Positions 1-10,955 of a stretch of DNA of 64,000 bases are shown in pieces. This DNA is from Halichoerus grypus. Its lineage: Eukaryota > Chordata > Mammalia > Carnivora > Phocidae. The translations under genes and the position numbers were made by a program. Under the pieces are notes generated by a model, which was not told where the DNA came from, searched no databases, and saw only the letters and a list, made by a program, of their open reading frames with translations. The stretch is taken from NCBI RefSeq assembly GCF_964656455.1, contig NC_135722.1, forward strand, positions 108,816,234-108,880,233, in the 5' to 3' direction. Position 1 is the first letter of the stretch. The number at the start of each line of letters is the position of its first letter.

Positions 1-194
1 TAGCAGTGGCCTGAGAGATACAGATGAGGGTGTTATCTTTCTAGGCCAATGCCAGAGGAACAGAGATGAAAAGGAGAAGGGTTTCATGATCAGTTAAAAT
101 ATGAAGTCTTGGGCAGAAGCAGTCTACCTGGATGTCAGCTACTTGCCTTCCTCCTCAACTTGCTTCCGACATCTCCAGCATCCTGTGGTTTTTA

Positions 195-260
195 ACAGCG
201 TTAGTGGTCAGGAGCACTTGGTAAGGTCCCTTCTTATGGGGCTCGAGAGCTATCTTCCTC
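195..260 (-). pseudogene. Integrase C-terminal-like fragment of the provirus
   Basis: Read on the minus strand this stretch gives a short run of about 20 residues (Leu-Glu-Pro, then Lys-Gly-Pro-Tyr and Leu-Leu-Thr-Thr). The spacing matches the C-terminal domain of gammaretroviral integrases. The flanking frame is broken by stops, so it is a remnant only. It gives the polarity of the provirus. Confidence 0.45.
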
Positions 261-2566
261 TCATGACATTTCCAGAATACCCAGTTCACCAGGCTCTAGA
301 CTGGGACCAACAGGGTCCTTTGAATTGGGATCTGGGAAAACTTCTTGAACCTGTTGATGATAGGCTTGAGTGTAAGGCGTTGGAGACGTACAGGAGCTGG
401 TCATCCTAGCAGGAGACAACGAGGGAGCAGCAGAATTTGTATACCATTAGACACCGGTCTGCAGGTGCCCATGTCATGCGGAGTATGTTTTTTCCCAACG
501 GCAAACTGTGAACAGTCAGCAAGACCAGAGGCAATGCCTTAGACTAGGGAAGTCCAGCAGTTTTGGCAAGTTTAGAAATTTTAAGTTGGAGGAGCCTATC
601 AGTTCTCTCAACCTTGTCTGATGATTGACATGATTGTATCGTGGTAATTTTAAGAAGCTGGCAGGGTTTTCATTACATTCATATGATTTGCCCAGTGAAG
701 TGGGTGTTCCAATCAATGGGGATCATGGAGAACAAACCCCAAGTGGGAAACACATTTTCTAACAGTTTCTCTGCCACATAAGCACATCAGCCTCGCAGCA
801 GGGGAAAGCTTCAGTCCATCCAGAAAACACACACATTAAGAACATATTGATAACTCATACTGAGTGGTAGCCAGATGAAGGCTAGCTGCAGGTGTTCAAA
901 GGGTCCAGAGGGAAAAGGTCTGAAGCCTCTGGGAACAAAAGTAGTTTTTCCAAAATGATAGACCTAACAGGTCAGACATCGCTGGTTGTCAGTTTTTGCA
1001 ATTTTATAGACGTCTCCTCACCAATTCATAATTTGAGTCATCTTAAATGCACTATGCATTTAAGGTGAAGGATTGCAAGCCCCCCACCCCCCGCCAAAAT
1101 GAGATTTGCCAGAAAGCCAGGGAGAATCAAGTGGCCATCCTGGGTTTCCCAGAGCCCTGTCTGTTTAATTTACAGGCATTGTCTGTCCATCTTAATTTCT
1201 CCGCCACAGGAGCAGACTGTTGCCATGTCACAAGAATATCAGGATGGCAAAAGTCTGGCTCCAAGGGGTCGCTTTTTGCAGAAGTAGTATGGACTTCATG
1301 CACCTGAGCCACAGTCTTTATAAACTCTACATGAAAGTCAGCAGGGGCATCCCTTAATACTCTGGTTCAGTCCTTTCACTGTGAGCCTCAATTTTGATGA
1401 CAGCAATTCAGAAGGTAAGGGAGTAATTACAAGTGATAACATTATACCAGGACATATCAGATTTCTAGGTATTTCACAGATTTTCTAGAACACTTACAGA
1501 CCTGTACAAATAAAACATAAAGAGGACCTAGTATCATTTCTTACTTGTCAATACTTCCCATGTATTTTAACATTATCTAATAAGCCTGGTTAGTTGAACA
1601 AATCCTTTGAAATGTCCCAAGGACACTCTGGAAAAAAATCCCAAAGTATTTCCAGGTCCAAAAGACTTCATTTACAATTCGATTTTGATAAGTTTGTCAA
1701 AAATACCAACAAGCAAAAAAACAAAAGCAAACAAATAAAAAAACCCAACAACACTTGGTCAAATAGGACCACAGGTCACTGAAACAACAAATTGTCTACT
1801 TAACCACTGACAGTTAAAGATTTTGCAAACACAAAGTTAAAAGCTGAAAAAGCAAACAAAAAAATAAAACCTTAGCTTTTCTTAACAGAGTTCAGCTTTC
1901 TTAAGGAATCAAAGACCTCATAAAGTCACGTAAAATTATCTTGACAATACCCAGAAATTTTGCTCTCCAGGCATATTACTTAAAAGGAAAACAAACAAAA
2001 AAATCTTTTACAATCTCTTATCAAAAGCAGACCAATAGTCCAAGAAAACTTTGTCCTCTTAGAAAGAAAACTAAATTCTAATTTTGCACCAACCTACTTC
2101 TGATACTAAAATTCATTTTTAATTTCATTTTAATCTTAGCCTGCTTGACCACACATTAAAATTCCTTTTCAAAGAATCCTGTCCCACCAACTGTCTATAG
2201 CTTTCACTTCTGCAATCAGATTTTGTCCTATGCTTTTCCTCTTTAGTGTAGTAACTACTATTTCATTATTTTATCTTATTTGGAAATGATCTAAATAATA
2301 AATTTCCGTCTTTGATTTAACTTAGCAAGACTCTAAAGTTTCAAGTTACCAAAAGTTTTGGAAAGCTATTTTTAAGTACATGTATCCTAAAATATAATTG
2401 TCTCTGAAAAGTTTATGGGTATACTCTTATTCCACTTACATCTAAATCATTTGCTCCCAGAAGTATGTTTAGATTACCCATGAAAACTTCATGAGACATC
2501 AGACAAAAATCAGCCATTGCTCCAGTATTTTTGCTGGTAAATTACAAAGAATAACATGAATGTAAC

Positions 2567-3395
2567 TGATGAGGGAACAGAAGGCAAGCTGAGGACAAAG
2601 CAGAAGCTGACACCCCACAACCCCCACCCCCCCTTGGGATATATGTGACAGGAAAAACAGTTAACTAATAGAGATCACAGTCCTGCAAGACCTGAATCTC
2701 CCTCAGTTTACAAATGTTTTGCAATCTACAAGAACAAAGCAATCTATCAATAACCTAGCTTCCAGAGGAAATGTAAATACAGATTAAATGTCCTTGTAAC
2801 TTGCAGCCCATTGAGAGATACTTGAAGTGGGCAGAATGTAATGTTCCTCCAGGAAGCTCCCAACTATCTTCATGTTAATGCCTTGCTAGAGGGAAAAACA
2901 ACCTTAACCTGACAATGGCAGGGCCTAGGTATCCCGTGAGTCTTCTTTAACATATGAAAATCCTTTTGAAACCTCCCTTTTTCCTTACCTCCCCCAACCC
3001 CATGGTATATAATCAGCCACCCCTCACCACCCTGGGGCAGTAGCTCTTTCTGCCTATAGTCTTGTCCCTGTGCTTTAATAAATCACCATTTTGCACCAAA
3101 GACAACTCAAGGGGCGCCTGGGTCACTCAGTCGTTAAGCGTCTGCCTTCAGCTCAGATCATGATCCCAGGGTCCTGGGATCCAGCCCTGCATCGGGCTCC
3201 CTGCGCAGCGGGAAGCCTGCTTCTCCCTCTCCCACTCCCCCTGCTTGTGTTCCTGCTCTCACTATCTCTCTGTCTGTCAAATAAATAAATAAAATCTTAA
3301 AAAAAAAAAAAAACAAAGACATCTCAAAAATTCTTTCTTGGTCATTGGCTCCAAACTCCACCCCACTGAACCTTACGTATATTCCAAAACCCATT
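2567..3395 (+). mobile_element. Solo-type LTR, plus strand, split by a SINE
   Basis: The sequence has the order expected of an LTR promoter. A C-rich upstream part precedes a TATATAA box at 3006-3012 and an AATAAA signal at 3077-3082, followed by a U5-like tail that ends near CATTCA. A SINE at 3111-3313 interrupts the tail. Without the SINE the LTR is about 625 bp. No retroviral interior flanks it in the same orientation, so it looks like a solo LTR, inserted in the opposite direction into the older minus-strand provirus. The outer borders are approximate. Confidence 0.5.
3111..3313 (+). mobile_element. Can-SINE (tRNA-derived), plus strand
   Basis: It has the head GGGGCGCCTGGGTCACTCAG, a tRNA-like body, a CT-rich stretch, an (AAAT)n AATAAA-like tail and poly(A). 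It is flanked by a near-perfect 14-bp target-site duplication, CAAAGACAACTCAA at 3097-3110 and CAAAGACATCTCAA at 3314-3327. Confidence 0.93.
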
Positions 3396-5444
3396 CAGGT
3401 AATTATAATACATAATTTAATTTGTTTAACTGCACTGTATTCATTGTCGATAACTCTAAAGACATGACTATAAACCAACAAACTGAAACTAACTTTAATT
3501 TACTGAAGATTATCCCAGGACACGTGAACTTGGAAAACTTTGGGTCAGTTTCTGTGACATCTCTTAGAGTTTTTATGAATAGTTTATATAGTGCCTGTTT
3601 GTTTAAGACTATAAAAGAGAGACCTTTTACAAATTGTTGGCAATACCATCTGGAGGTAAACACACATCTGCAACACATTTATAGGAACACATGAACATAC
3701 AGATGAAAACAGACCTCATAGCTTCTGTTTTAAAATCACTGCCATGAACAAAACTCACTCATTATAAAAGTTGGATCTAAATTTGTTTTTCCAGTAGACG
3801 GAAAAAGGTACGATTACCTGCCTAGATGGATAAAGCTTTTTCTACCAGTATTTGTGGAGAAGACACAGGATCTGCATTTGTCCTTGACAAGTCCAGTTCC
3901 AAAAGACCTTTCCCCCTTTTGTTTTCTTGATAAGAATTACTGCCTTCAAATTTGCATTTTAAAGAGATAGCCTTGATAAGAGTCTCTGAGACCAGGTAGA
4001 TCATTTACATTTCATTTTTTTTTTTTGGAAGGGCCAATTGCAGCAACCTTTAATTATATTTTTTCCAATTAATTTACATTTCAAAGGCAGAGGAGAAAAA
4101 CACAAGCCCCTCCTAGAAGGATGTTTGTTCCAGTAAAGGCCAGAGTTTTTACAATGCTTGGGAGCCTTGTGAGATTAAACAGGGAGGTTTTGGAATTGGT
4201 AAAAAAAAAAAATATTGCTGGGCTTTGAATTGTTCCTGGAGCCACACCTCTGGTCGTGCAAGGAAGGACAGGAGTTGTAAAATCATCTTAAGGCCTTTAG
4301 CTACAGGTACCTTTGCTCTCTTGGGTTTTTCATTAGCCTTTAGCAATAAATCTTGCAACGAACTATTTTGGAATTTTGAAACCTTTGGGAGCCTGCTACG
4401 TGGCAATTAAAATAAGTATCCCATTCTGTCTGTTTGTTTGCTTTCAAGGGCACTTCTTAAATGATCTTATTTAATGAGAATGTCCCCAACAACTGGCCAT
4501 TGTAATTCCAGGTTATCTTTGGTAAAATTTTCCCATCTTGCTAGATATTGGCAACTTTTGGGACCATGGTTCTTACACATAAAATAAGCAGGTGTGCTGG
4601 AAGGATAGAAAACTTCATCCATCTTCTCACTAGGCCTTTGGGTTCCTCAGAGCCAAACTAATACCTAAAAGGGACATGCCACAGGGCTGGGGGCTGGGGG
4701 GGTGCTTTACAGTGTACCTCATTGCACAGAAATGTTCTTGATTGGCAGGTAACCTAGTGCCTGTCTAACCCGTCCCATGACCAACTTATCCTATCACGGA
4801 TTCTTGGAGAGGGTGAGTGCTCTAATAGCCTTTAAATGCTGACCTGTGCCCATCAGTGTCTGCGGCTTTATTTTTGGCTTCCAAGATTCCCTTTAGCAGC
4901 AAGTGGCCTTTATTTAAAGCAATCCCAGAGGCCTTGCACTGGCCTCAGTCCAGCTGAAATCAAATCCAGTCTGGTCCCAGACCCAGGCGAGTTCTTACCT
5001 CTGACCCTGTCCAGTCCTCCGGTGACCATGAGCAATTCTCAGTGTGGACTAAATCAGCAGACTTCAGGAAATGGGGAGCGCAGACTAGGCCTGGAAACAG
5101 GACTAAGCCAGGAAACCCCAGTTCAAGGAGACTGCCAAATACAACTGTAGAAGGGGTTCTAACATGGAGCTGTGGACTGAACCAAGGGCTAAGGGCCGGC
5201 ACTCTGCTAGAGCCTCCTGTTACTCTCGAGGGCTCTGTGAACCCTGGGCTGCAAAGCTGATTAGATCTAGAGCTCCAACACAAAAAGACCAGAGCTCAGA
5301 CCAACAGGAACTCACCAATGGGCCTTGGAAATGGCAAAAAAGACAGTGAACTCAAACCTGTTTGCAGGGCACCATGTCTGTGTTTCTCTTTGTCCTCAAG
5401 TGCTGACAGAAGTTTGCTTTGGATCCCAACGCTGCCACCAAATC

Positions 5445-5889
5445 TGTTAAAGAACAAAAGTTCAACTGAGTGAATCTGAAGGCTTAATTACCTTTATTAA
5501 GCAATTTATGAGGCAGACAGTATCCCATCTGGCAAGTGGAGGGGAGCTCTGAGGAGGTGTACAAAATGGAAGGTTTTTATAGGAAGGAGGATGGGGCAAG
5601 AAAGTCATGTGCAAAAGAAAAGAAAGGATTGCTCAAGGCAAGGTCACCTTCCCTTAGTGGGTAAGGGCAGGAGGTCTTATTAGGTGGATGAGACCTCAGC
5701 TTCCTTTGGTGGGGGATGAAGAGGGCTCATGTGACAGATCACATCACTGAAGCAGAAAATTCTTGGCTGACCAGTTAAGAGAACATTTCTGGGCAAGTCT
5801 GAAACTGCAATTAGGTTAGGGGGGAAGCCCCAGGTTGCTGACTTGTCCTAAATGACACCATGTTGGGCCTGTGTTTTTCTTTTTTAACA
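5445..5889 (-). mobile_element. LTR of the minus-strand provirus
   Basis: The 445-bp element is bounded by the 7-bp inverted termini TGTTAAA and TTTAACA. Read on the minus strand it carries CTATAAAAACC (complement of about 5573-5584) and, roughly 80 bp downstream, AATAAA (complement of about 5494-5499). This is the spacing of an LTR promoter and polyadenylation signal. The interior therefore extends leftwards. Confidence 0.7.
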
Positions 5890-6065
5890 GTTCCCAACTG
5901 GGCTAACTGTGTGGTCAAGAGGCCTAGCTGTCAGCCTATCTTGGCGTTTGACATGCCTTCCTCTCTGAGCTTAATTATCTCTAGGTTTTGGTTGAAAAGT
6001 GAGAGAAGTGTGAGCTGTCAGAGGTCACTGAGGGTTAGGCGTAGGGCTGATTTCAACACTGCGTT

Positions 6066-6115
6066 GTCTCAGAGAGTAGGGCGGCTGGGCGTCTCAGAGA
6101 GTAGGGCGGCTGGGA
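6066..6115. repeat. Two-copy 25-bp tandem repeat
   Basis: The unit beginning GTCTCAGAGAGTAGGGCGGC occurs twice back to back (6066-6090, 6091-6115), differing only in the last base. It lies between the LTR and a DNA-transposon remnant and has no visible function. Confidence 0.9.
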
Positions 6116-6159
6116 GGGAGATGGGCAGAGCTGGGCGTTGGAGCAGTCGAAACACACAC

Positions 6160-6466
6160 AGCATTTACTGATGAAGTTTGTGGTCTTCGAGGAGCACACT
6201 TCGGGCATCCCAAAACAATTAGAATAGCAACATCAAAAATCCCTCACTACAGATCGCCATAACAAATACAGTAATAATGAAAAAGTTTGAGATATTGTGA
6301 GAATTACCAAAATATTGTGAGACCCAAAGTGAGCAAATGCTGTGGGGAAAATGGCACCTGCAGACTTGCTTGATGGAGGGTCGCCACAAACCCTCAGTTT
6401 GTAAAAAAAAGAAACAACAAAAACACAGTATCTGCAAAGTGCAACCAGACAAGGTGTGTCTGTAAG
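6160..6466 (+). mobile_element. Tigger-like (TcMar) DNA transposon remnant
   Basis: The stretch with 'GAAAAAGTTTGAGATATTGTG', the GAGCAAATGCTGTGGGGAAAA segment and the end 'CAACCAGACAAGGTGTGTCT' resembles the 3' end of mammalian Tigger elements from memory. It is clearly old and diverged, with no transposase frame. Confidence 0.6.
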
Positions 6467-7629
6467 TATCCCAGGGCCTAGTTTTTGTTAAGCACTCAAT
6501 GCAAAATAGCTACTTGGGAGGCATGTTCTTATGACTCTTCTACTCCAGAATCCACACTGGCTCCCCATTGCCTGACACATCAGTTTCCATTTTAAATTCC
6601 TCACTGAGGCTGCCTGTTTGTAAATCATCACAATCTAGACCTAATCTACCCCTCAAAATGCACTTCCCCCGATCCCAAACAAACACCCTTTGATTCAAGC
6701 AATTTTGTTTTTCCCTCCTTCCTAGGATTCTGGCCTCAGCATTTTGTTTATATTATTCTCCTCATTGGGTTGTTCTGGTTGCACATTTCTACTTTCTGTA
6801 GATGGTAGATGATGATAGATACATAGATAGATGATAGATCACTGACAGATAAGAGACTTTAGAGTAAAGCAATCCAATGACACCACGTACTCATGGACTT
6901 CACTATTGAGAAAGAGACTTGTCCACTCTGGGCCTTAGTGTTTTGATCTCTAAAACTGAGCTACTACTACTAATTTTCCATTATTTCTGAGTGGGGGAAA
7001 GAACCTGTCAGTACCTAGAACACAGAAATGTCTCGTTAGTCATCTTCGCCCTCCTCCATCACCAGTCCCCAAGCCTTCCCCTCTGTGGCCGCAGGCTCTG
7101 CGGGCGTCCCTAATTGCTCCAGGTCATCTGTAATTGACTCTCTCCTGACAGCCCACAGCACTTTAATCTACGCTCTCATTTACTGTCATTCTAGTCCTTC
7201 TCAATGCTTACACTTCATCTCCTCAAATCATCTTCCATTTCCCAGCAGCAAGTGCGGAGACGGGTCCTCCCACTGCCCAGGGCAGGAGGCTGAGTGCCAC
7301 ACACTGCCACCTGAGCAGGGACGGAAAGGAGGGGGGGCCTGTCTTCTCACTCAAGCTCCACGGCTTGTGCTTGTGGAGTCCCCGAACCGGCCGCTTACCT
7401 GGGTCTTCTCATTCATTAAATGGAATCCATCCTTACGGAACCTGTCTATTGTACACAGTTGCTGAGGCCATGAGATTTAAAAAAAAAAAAAAAAAAGGAA
7501 GCATTTTACAAAGAAGTGTATTTTGACATGACCTTCCTTCTGGGATATAGAGCAGGACTACTGATAGATGGGAAGCACTGGGGCCTGATCTGTATTCATG
7601 CCATTCCATCCTGGAAAGTAAGAATGATT

Positions 7630-7775
7630 GCGAGCCCTCCCTCCCCGTATAGGTAAGAAAACAGAAGCTTAGAGATGGTGAGTAACTTTCCAAGATCTGC
7701 AGCTAAGGAATGCAAGTTAATCCCAGGGCCGTTGGGCCTCAAAGTCTGTGACAATAGGATGCAGAAAAGGGGAGG
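7630..7775 (+). repeat. Probable MIR fragment
   Basis: The segment 'AAGAAAACAGAAGCTTAGAG' ... 'AGTAACTTTCCAAGATCTGC' follows the conserved core of mammalian-wide interspersed repeats. It is diverged and untrimmed. Confidence 0.55.
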
Positions 7776-8788
7776 TTTTAGGTGAAGAAAAAAATAATAT
7801 TTTATATTTGGTGAGTGCTCTCACTAAGATGCATTAATCGTCATGTCCGAATGGCTCTAAAAATATAAATAAGAATGCGTGACAGATAAACTGAGAGTGG
7901 AGGTGGCTTTCTAAATGTTCTAAATGCCCTCTGTGCACGAGCTTCCCACAGGTGCTAATATCAGAAACGGCAGTGTTGCTCAGACAGGCTACCCCAGGCC
8001 ATTGTGACATGAGGATTGCTGAATCCTTACGTTCCATTTAAATGCTGCTTACAGTCCAACTGCAACACTAATTTATTTTAACATGAGTGTTTCCATGTAA
8101 GGCTATTAGCTAGGTCCGTATCTTAGTTGATACGCTCATCATCTCTATAAATTATCTCCATTCTGTCTACAACCCCCATCTACCTGTGGGCGTCCCTGTT
8201 TCAGTCACTAATGGAAACTCTCCCTCTTTTACCACTTTTGACCACTTTGTGGTGGTTTGAGTGCATCCAGAAAAAGGGAAGAAACTCCATTCCAATCCAG
8301 GTGTTCCTTATAACCGCTGATTTTAGTGCTTAAGATTCAGTGCTATCATGGCATAATTTACAAGAAATAGAATGCATCCCTCTTAATGGTACACTGTGAT
8401 TACTGATGAATGTGCGTTCTACTATAATGTCATCCCAGTCAGGGCGCAGAACATTTCCATCCCCCCCACCGTCCCCACCCCCGGAGGACCCCCCCTGCCC
8501 ATGACACTCAGTTTCCCTTGCCTCGTCCTCAGGCAGTTAGTGATTTCCAACAGGGGACGTTAGGTTTTCCTACTCTTTATAGAACTCTATATAACTGGAC
8601 TCGTAAGGTATTTGTTCTACCGTGAGCGGCCTTTGCTATGGAGTGGCTCTCGCTCGGGACCCACACCTACATTTCTGCATCCCCAGGCCTGGATGCCACC
8701 CCAACAGGCTTCCGCTCCGTGACCGGCTGGGGCAGAGAACCTCATGCAAAATCCTCAAGGTGTTTCAAAAATATATACATATAAAAGC

Positions 8789-8851
8789 GGGAAGGAAGCG
8801 GAAATGACAGGTTCCTTGCAGCAGGGAACCTATCATTTCCGCTTCCTTCCC
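8789..8851. repeat. Hairpin with 27-bp arms
   Basis: The left arm 8789-8815 and right arm 8825-8851 are reverse complements with a single mismatch (26/27). They are separated by a 9-base spacer, TTGCAGCAG. The arms contain GGAAGCGGAAATGA and its complement. The near-perfect match implies a recent origin or selection. No transposon termini or tRNA/miRNA features are evident. Confidence 0.9.
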
Positions 8852-9439
8852 TGCAACGTCTCTCTGTGTGGCAAGGAGCGCAAGGCTGTGCCCCAAAGTG
8901 CGTGGGATAAGAAGCAAAGTAAAATCAAAGTATCCCAAAAAAAAGCTCAGATTAGAATCTACATGGTGAATTTTATTCTAATTAATATAAATCTAACATT
9001 TATCCTGGAACACAGGAAGCCAAGCTGGTGACTCACACACACGTCAAAAGGCAAGTTTGTTTTTAATTACATAGAGTTTTAGAACAACAATACTACAGCT
9101 GTGAATGTTTAATTCACGTATTTCACACGTGTGCACATGGCCACACACCCACACACACACAGAGGATATTTTAATAACTCTGCGTCCTTATTCTCTTAAG
9201 ATTGTATAAGGAATGAATGGTTAGGCTGCTACGTGAGATATTCCGAGTCCAGAGCCTGACTTTTACTCTCTATGGTGTCCCTCAAAACAGAGCCATCTGC
9301 CACGGGAGAGCAGTAGAAAAGAAAACTTTTGATTCTGGTGCCAGCTGTTTCCATTCCTAAAAGCAAGATGGCTTCACAGGAACGCCACCCAGAGCTGCTG
9401 GCTGGGGCACAGGACGCAGGTGCTCAGCTTCTCCAAATG

Positions 9440-9742
9440 CTTCAGACTGAGGGTCTGTGTCCCCCCAAGAATCCGTGTGCCGAAAACCTGATGCCCGAGG
9501 TGATGTTAGTAGGAGCTGAGGTCTTTGGAAGCTGATCAGGTCATGAAGGCAGAGCCCTTATAAGAGAGGCTCCAGACAACCCTTTGCCTTTTCCGCGAGG
9601 TGAGGACCAGCTGGGTGAGCAGTCAGCAGCCTGGCCCCTGAGCGTGGACTCCCAGCCTCCAGAGCCCTGAGAAACCAATCCCTCTCCTTCAGAAGCATCC
9701 GTCTATGGTATTTCGCGCTCACCGCCTAGATGGACTAAGATG
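9440..9742 (+). mobile_element. MaLR-type LTR (MST/MLT-like)
   Basis: It shows 'TGTGTCCCCCCAAGAATCCG', 'GGTCATGAAGGCAGAGCCC', 'CCTTATAAGAGAGGCTCCAG', 'GTGGACTCCCAGCCTCCAGA' and the end 'TCTATGGTATTTCGC' ... 'GGACTAAGATG'. This is the familiar layout of ERVL-MaLR LTRs. The family name is from memory and the subfamily was not determined. It ends about 360 bp upstream of the CASP1/4 start codon. Confidence 0.65.
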
Positions 9743-10062
9743 CCCAAGTAGGAGTGACTTTTCCAGATCACACTTCCTAATTCCTAATCAATGGGAGAGT
9801 CAGCGCTGTGCGAGTCAAACCCTGTGTGCACTTTGCCACTTTGCACTTTTTCTCCAAGCCCTGCTCCCCTCCTCTGATCTCATCCAAGTGCCAGGGAAAG
9901 AAATTTCCCAAAGATACGCTCCTCGATGCAGGCTAGGTTTCAGGGAACTATTTTTCGTGGGGGGTGGGGGGGTGGTGGAAAACAAAACAGGATGATTGTG
10001 CATGAGCAGTGGGTATTTCTCAATAAGCACACATGCCCTGCTGAAAGGGAAGGTGGATATGC

Positions 10063-10072
10063 TTTCAGTTTC
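10063..10072 (-). promoter_or_regulatory. ISRE/IRF-like element upstream of CASP1/4
   Basis: TTTCAGTTTC is the reverse complement of GAAACTGAAA and fits the GAAANNGAAA core bound by IRF factors. It lies 33 bp before the start codon, close to where transcription should begin. Human CASP1 is known to be interferon-inducible through an IRF1 site near its start. That this copy works is inference. Confidence 0.55.
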
Positions 10073-10104
10073 AGACTGTCCTTCGAAGCTGAGAGAGAAA
10101 AGCC

Positions 10105-10111
10105 ATGGCTG
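10105..10111 (+). CDS. CASP1/4: CASP1/4 exon 1 (start, Met-Ala)
   Basis: The start codon sits in a strong context (GCCATGG). It is followed by GCT, one base, and the donor G|GTGAGT. Caspase-1 family genes typically put only Met-Ala in the first coding exon, and the downstream paralogue in this window has the same ATGGCTG|GTGAG layout. The exon ends in phase 1, matching exon 2. The 5'UTR extends upstream to an undetermined start. Confidence 0.88.
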
Positions 10112-10688
10112 GTGAGTCTCCAACCGTCTGAAAGGGCGTGTCTGGGGGAAACACAGTCCTGGCTGCTCTGTAGTTCTGTGACTGTGTGGGTGGGCACAAT
10201 GGGGGGTGGGGGCCACTGGGGAGCAGGTGGGAAGGCAAAAGGAGGGCCCGGGAGACTCCTCGCAGCCTGGAGAAAGGCCGGGCCAGGGCCAGGAGGGAAC
10301 TGGGGCTTCACTGGCATCCTGGGGATGCTCTGTGGTCCTAGCTGAATGTTAAAGGCCTGAGTGTGACAGAGGGTGCCGAAGTGGCCCGGGAAAGGACATG
10401 GGACATCACTCTTCATTATTTTCTTTTGCGGAGTTGAGTACACGTGGGGCATGTGGGGATGATCCCAGGTTTTCAGATGCAAATGGCAGGAGAGCAACTC
10501 AGTCCTCAGGCTGCTCAGTGAGCACCCAGGGTCAATGCTGAGGGGGCACTGAGAGACCGTGGGGGTCTTCAGGGGTCCTGCGCTGCGTGGGGAGGGACGT
10601 CAAGTCTAAAGCAGGCTACTCCTTGGTGCTGAGCTGAGAGGAAATGAGACTGTTTTCATGACTTGAGGAATCCTTGTGCTTCACTCAG

Positions 10689-10955
10689 ACAAGACCCTGA
10701 AGGACAAGCGGAAGCTGTTTGTCAGCTCAGTGAACACAGGGACCCTCAACGGCTTGCTGGATGAGCTCTTAGAGAAAAGAGTGCTGAACCAGGAGGAGAT
10801 GGAGAGAGTGCGGTATGAAAATGCTACGGTGATGGATAAGGCCCGAGCTCTGATTGACTCTGTTGTTCGGAAAGGGTCACAGGCATGCGATATTTTTATT
10901 TGTTATATTCGTGAAGAGGACTCCTTCCTTGCAGAGAAGATGGGGCTTTCCTCAG
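10689..10955 (+). CDS. CASP1/4: CASP1/4 exon 2: caspase-1-type CARD
   Basis: The 267-bp exon has acceptor CACTCAG|AC and donor CTCAG|GTAAGG, phase 1 to 1. It encodes the whole CASP1-type CARD, including [20 protein letters not shown] and [16 protein letters not shown], very close to human CASP1. The CARD recruits the protein to ASC or CARD-bearing NLRs by CARD-CARD contact. If intron 2 were retained, the frame would run on to a stop ending at 10978 and give a CARD-only product. Confidence 0.95.

Larger units (their letters stand above)
1..5442 (-). pseudogene. Decayed class I endogenous retrovirus interior (minus strand)
   Basis: This is the interior of an old provirus read right to left from the LTR at 5445-5889. 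On the minus strand, about 195-260 translates to a stretch resembling the C-terminal part of a gammaretrovirus-type integrase. That places the end of pol near the left edge and makes the interior about 5 kb long, interrupted by the opposite-strand LTR at 2567-3395. The tract next to the LTR (5420-5444) sits where a primer-binding site is expected, but I cannot assign its tRNA. I see no open gag, pol or env frame: frames are short and broken by stops. The 1400-2560 and 3400-4800 parts are AT-rich and I cannot assign them to a specific domain. Assignment to class I rests mainly on the integrase-like patch and the LTR geometry. Confidence 0.45.
6467..9435. other. Intergenic DNA without recognised genes
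   Basis: It holds a short imperfect GATA repeat near 6795-6850, a poly(A) run at about 7470-7497, a probable MIR near 7630-7775, a C-rich tract near 8460-8505, a hairpin at 8789-8851 and a short CA tract near 9147-9163. I found no exon-like segment with homology to caspases or CARD-only genes. The frames present are short and unrelated to any family I recognise. Confidence 0.6.

Noticed and set aside
1..9435. CARD16/17/18-like CARD-only genes upstream of CASP1/4
   Set aside because: No second copy of the CASP1 CARD signature (for example [10 protein letters not shown]) was found on either strand.
9940..10497. 185-codon frame on the minus strand across the CASP1/4 first exon
   Set aside because: It lies antisense to the exon 1/promoter region in GC-rich DNA, is Pro-rich and low in complexity, and has no family resemblance. 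Chance frame.
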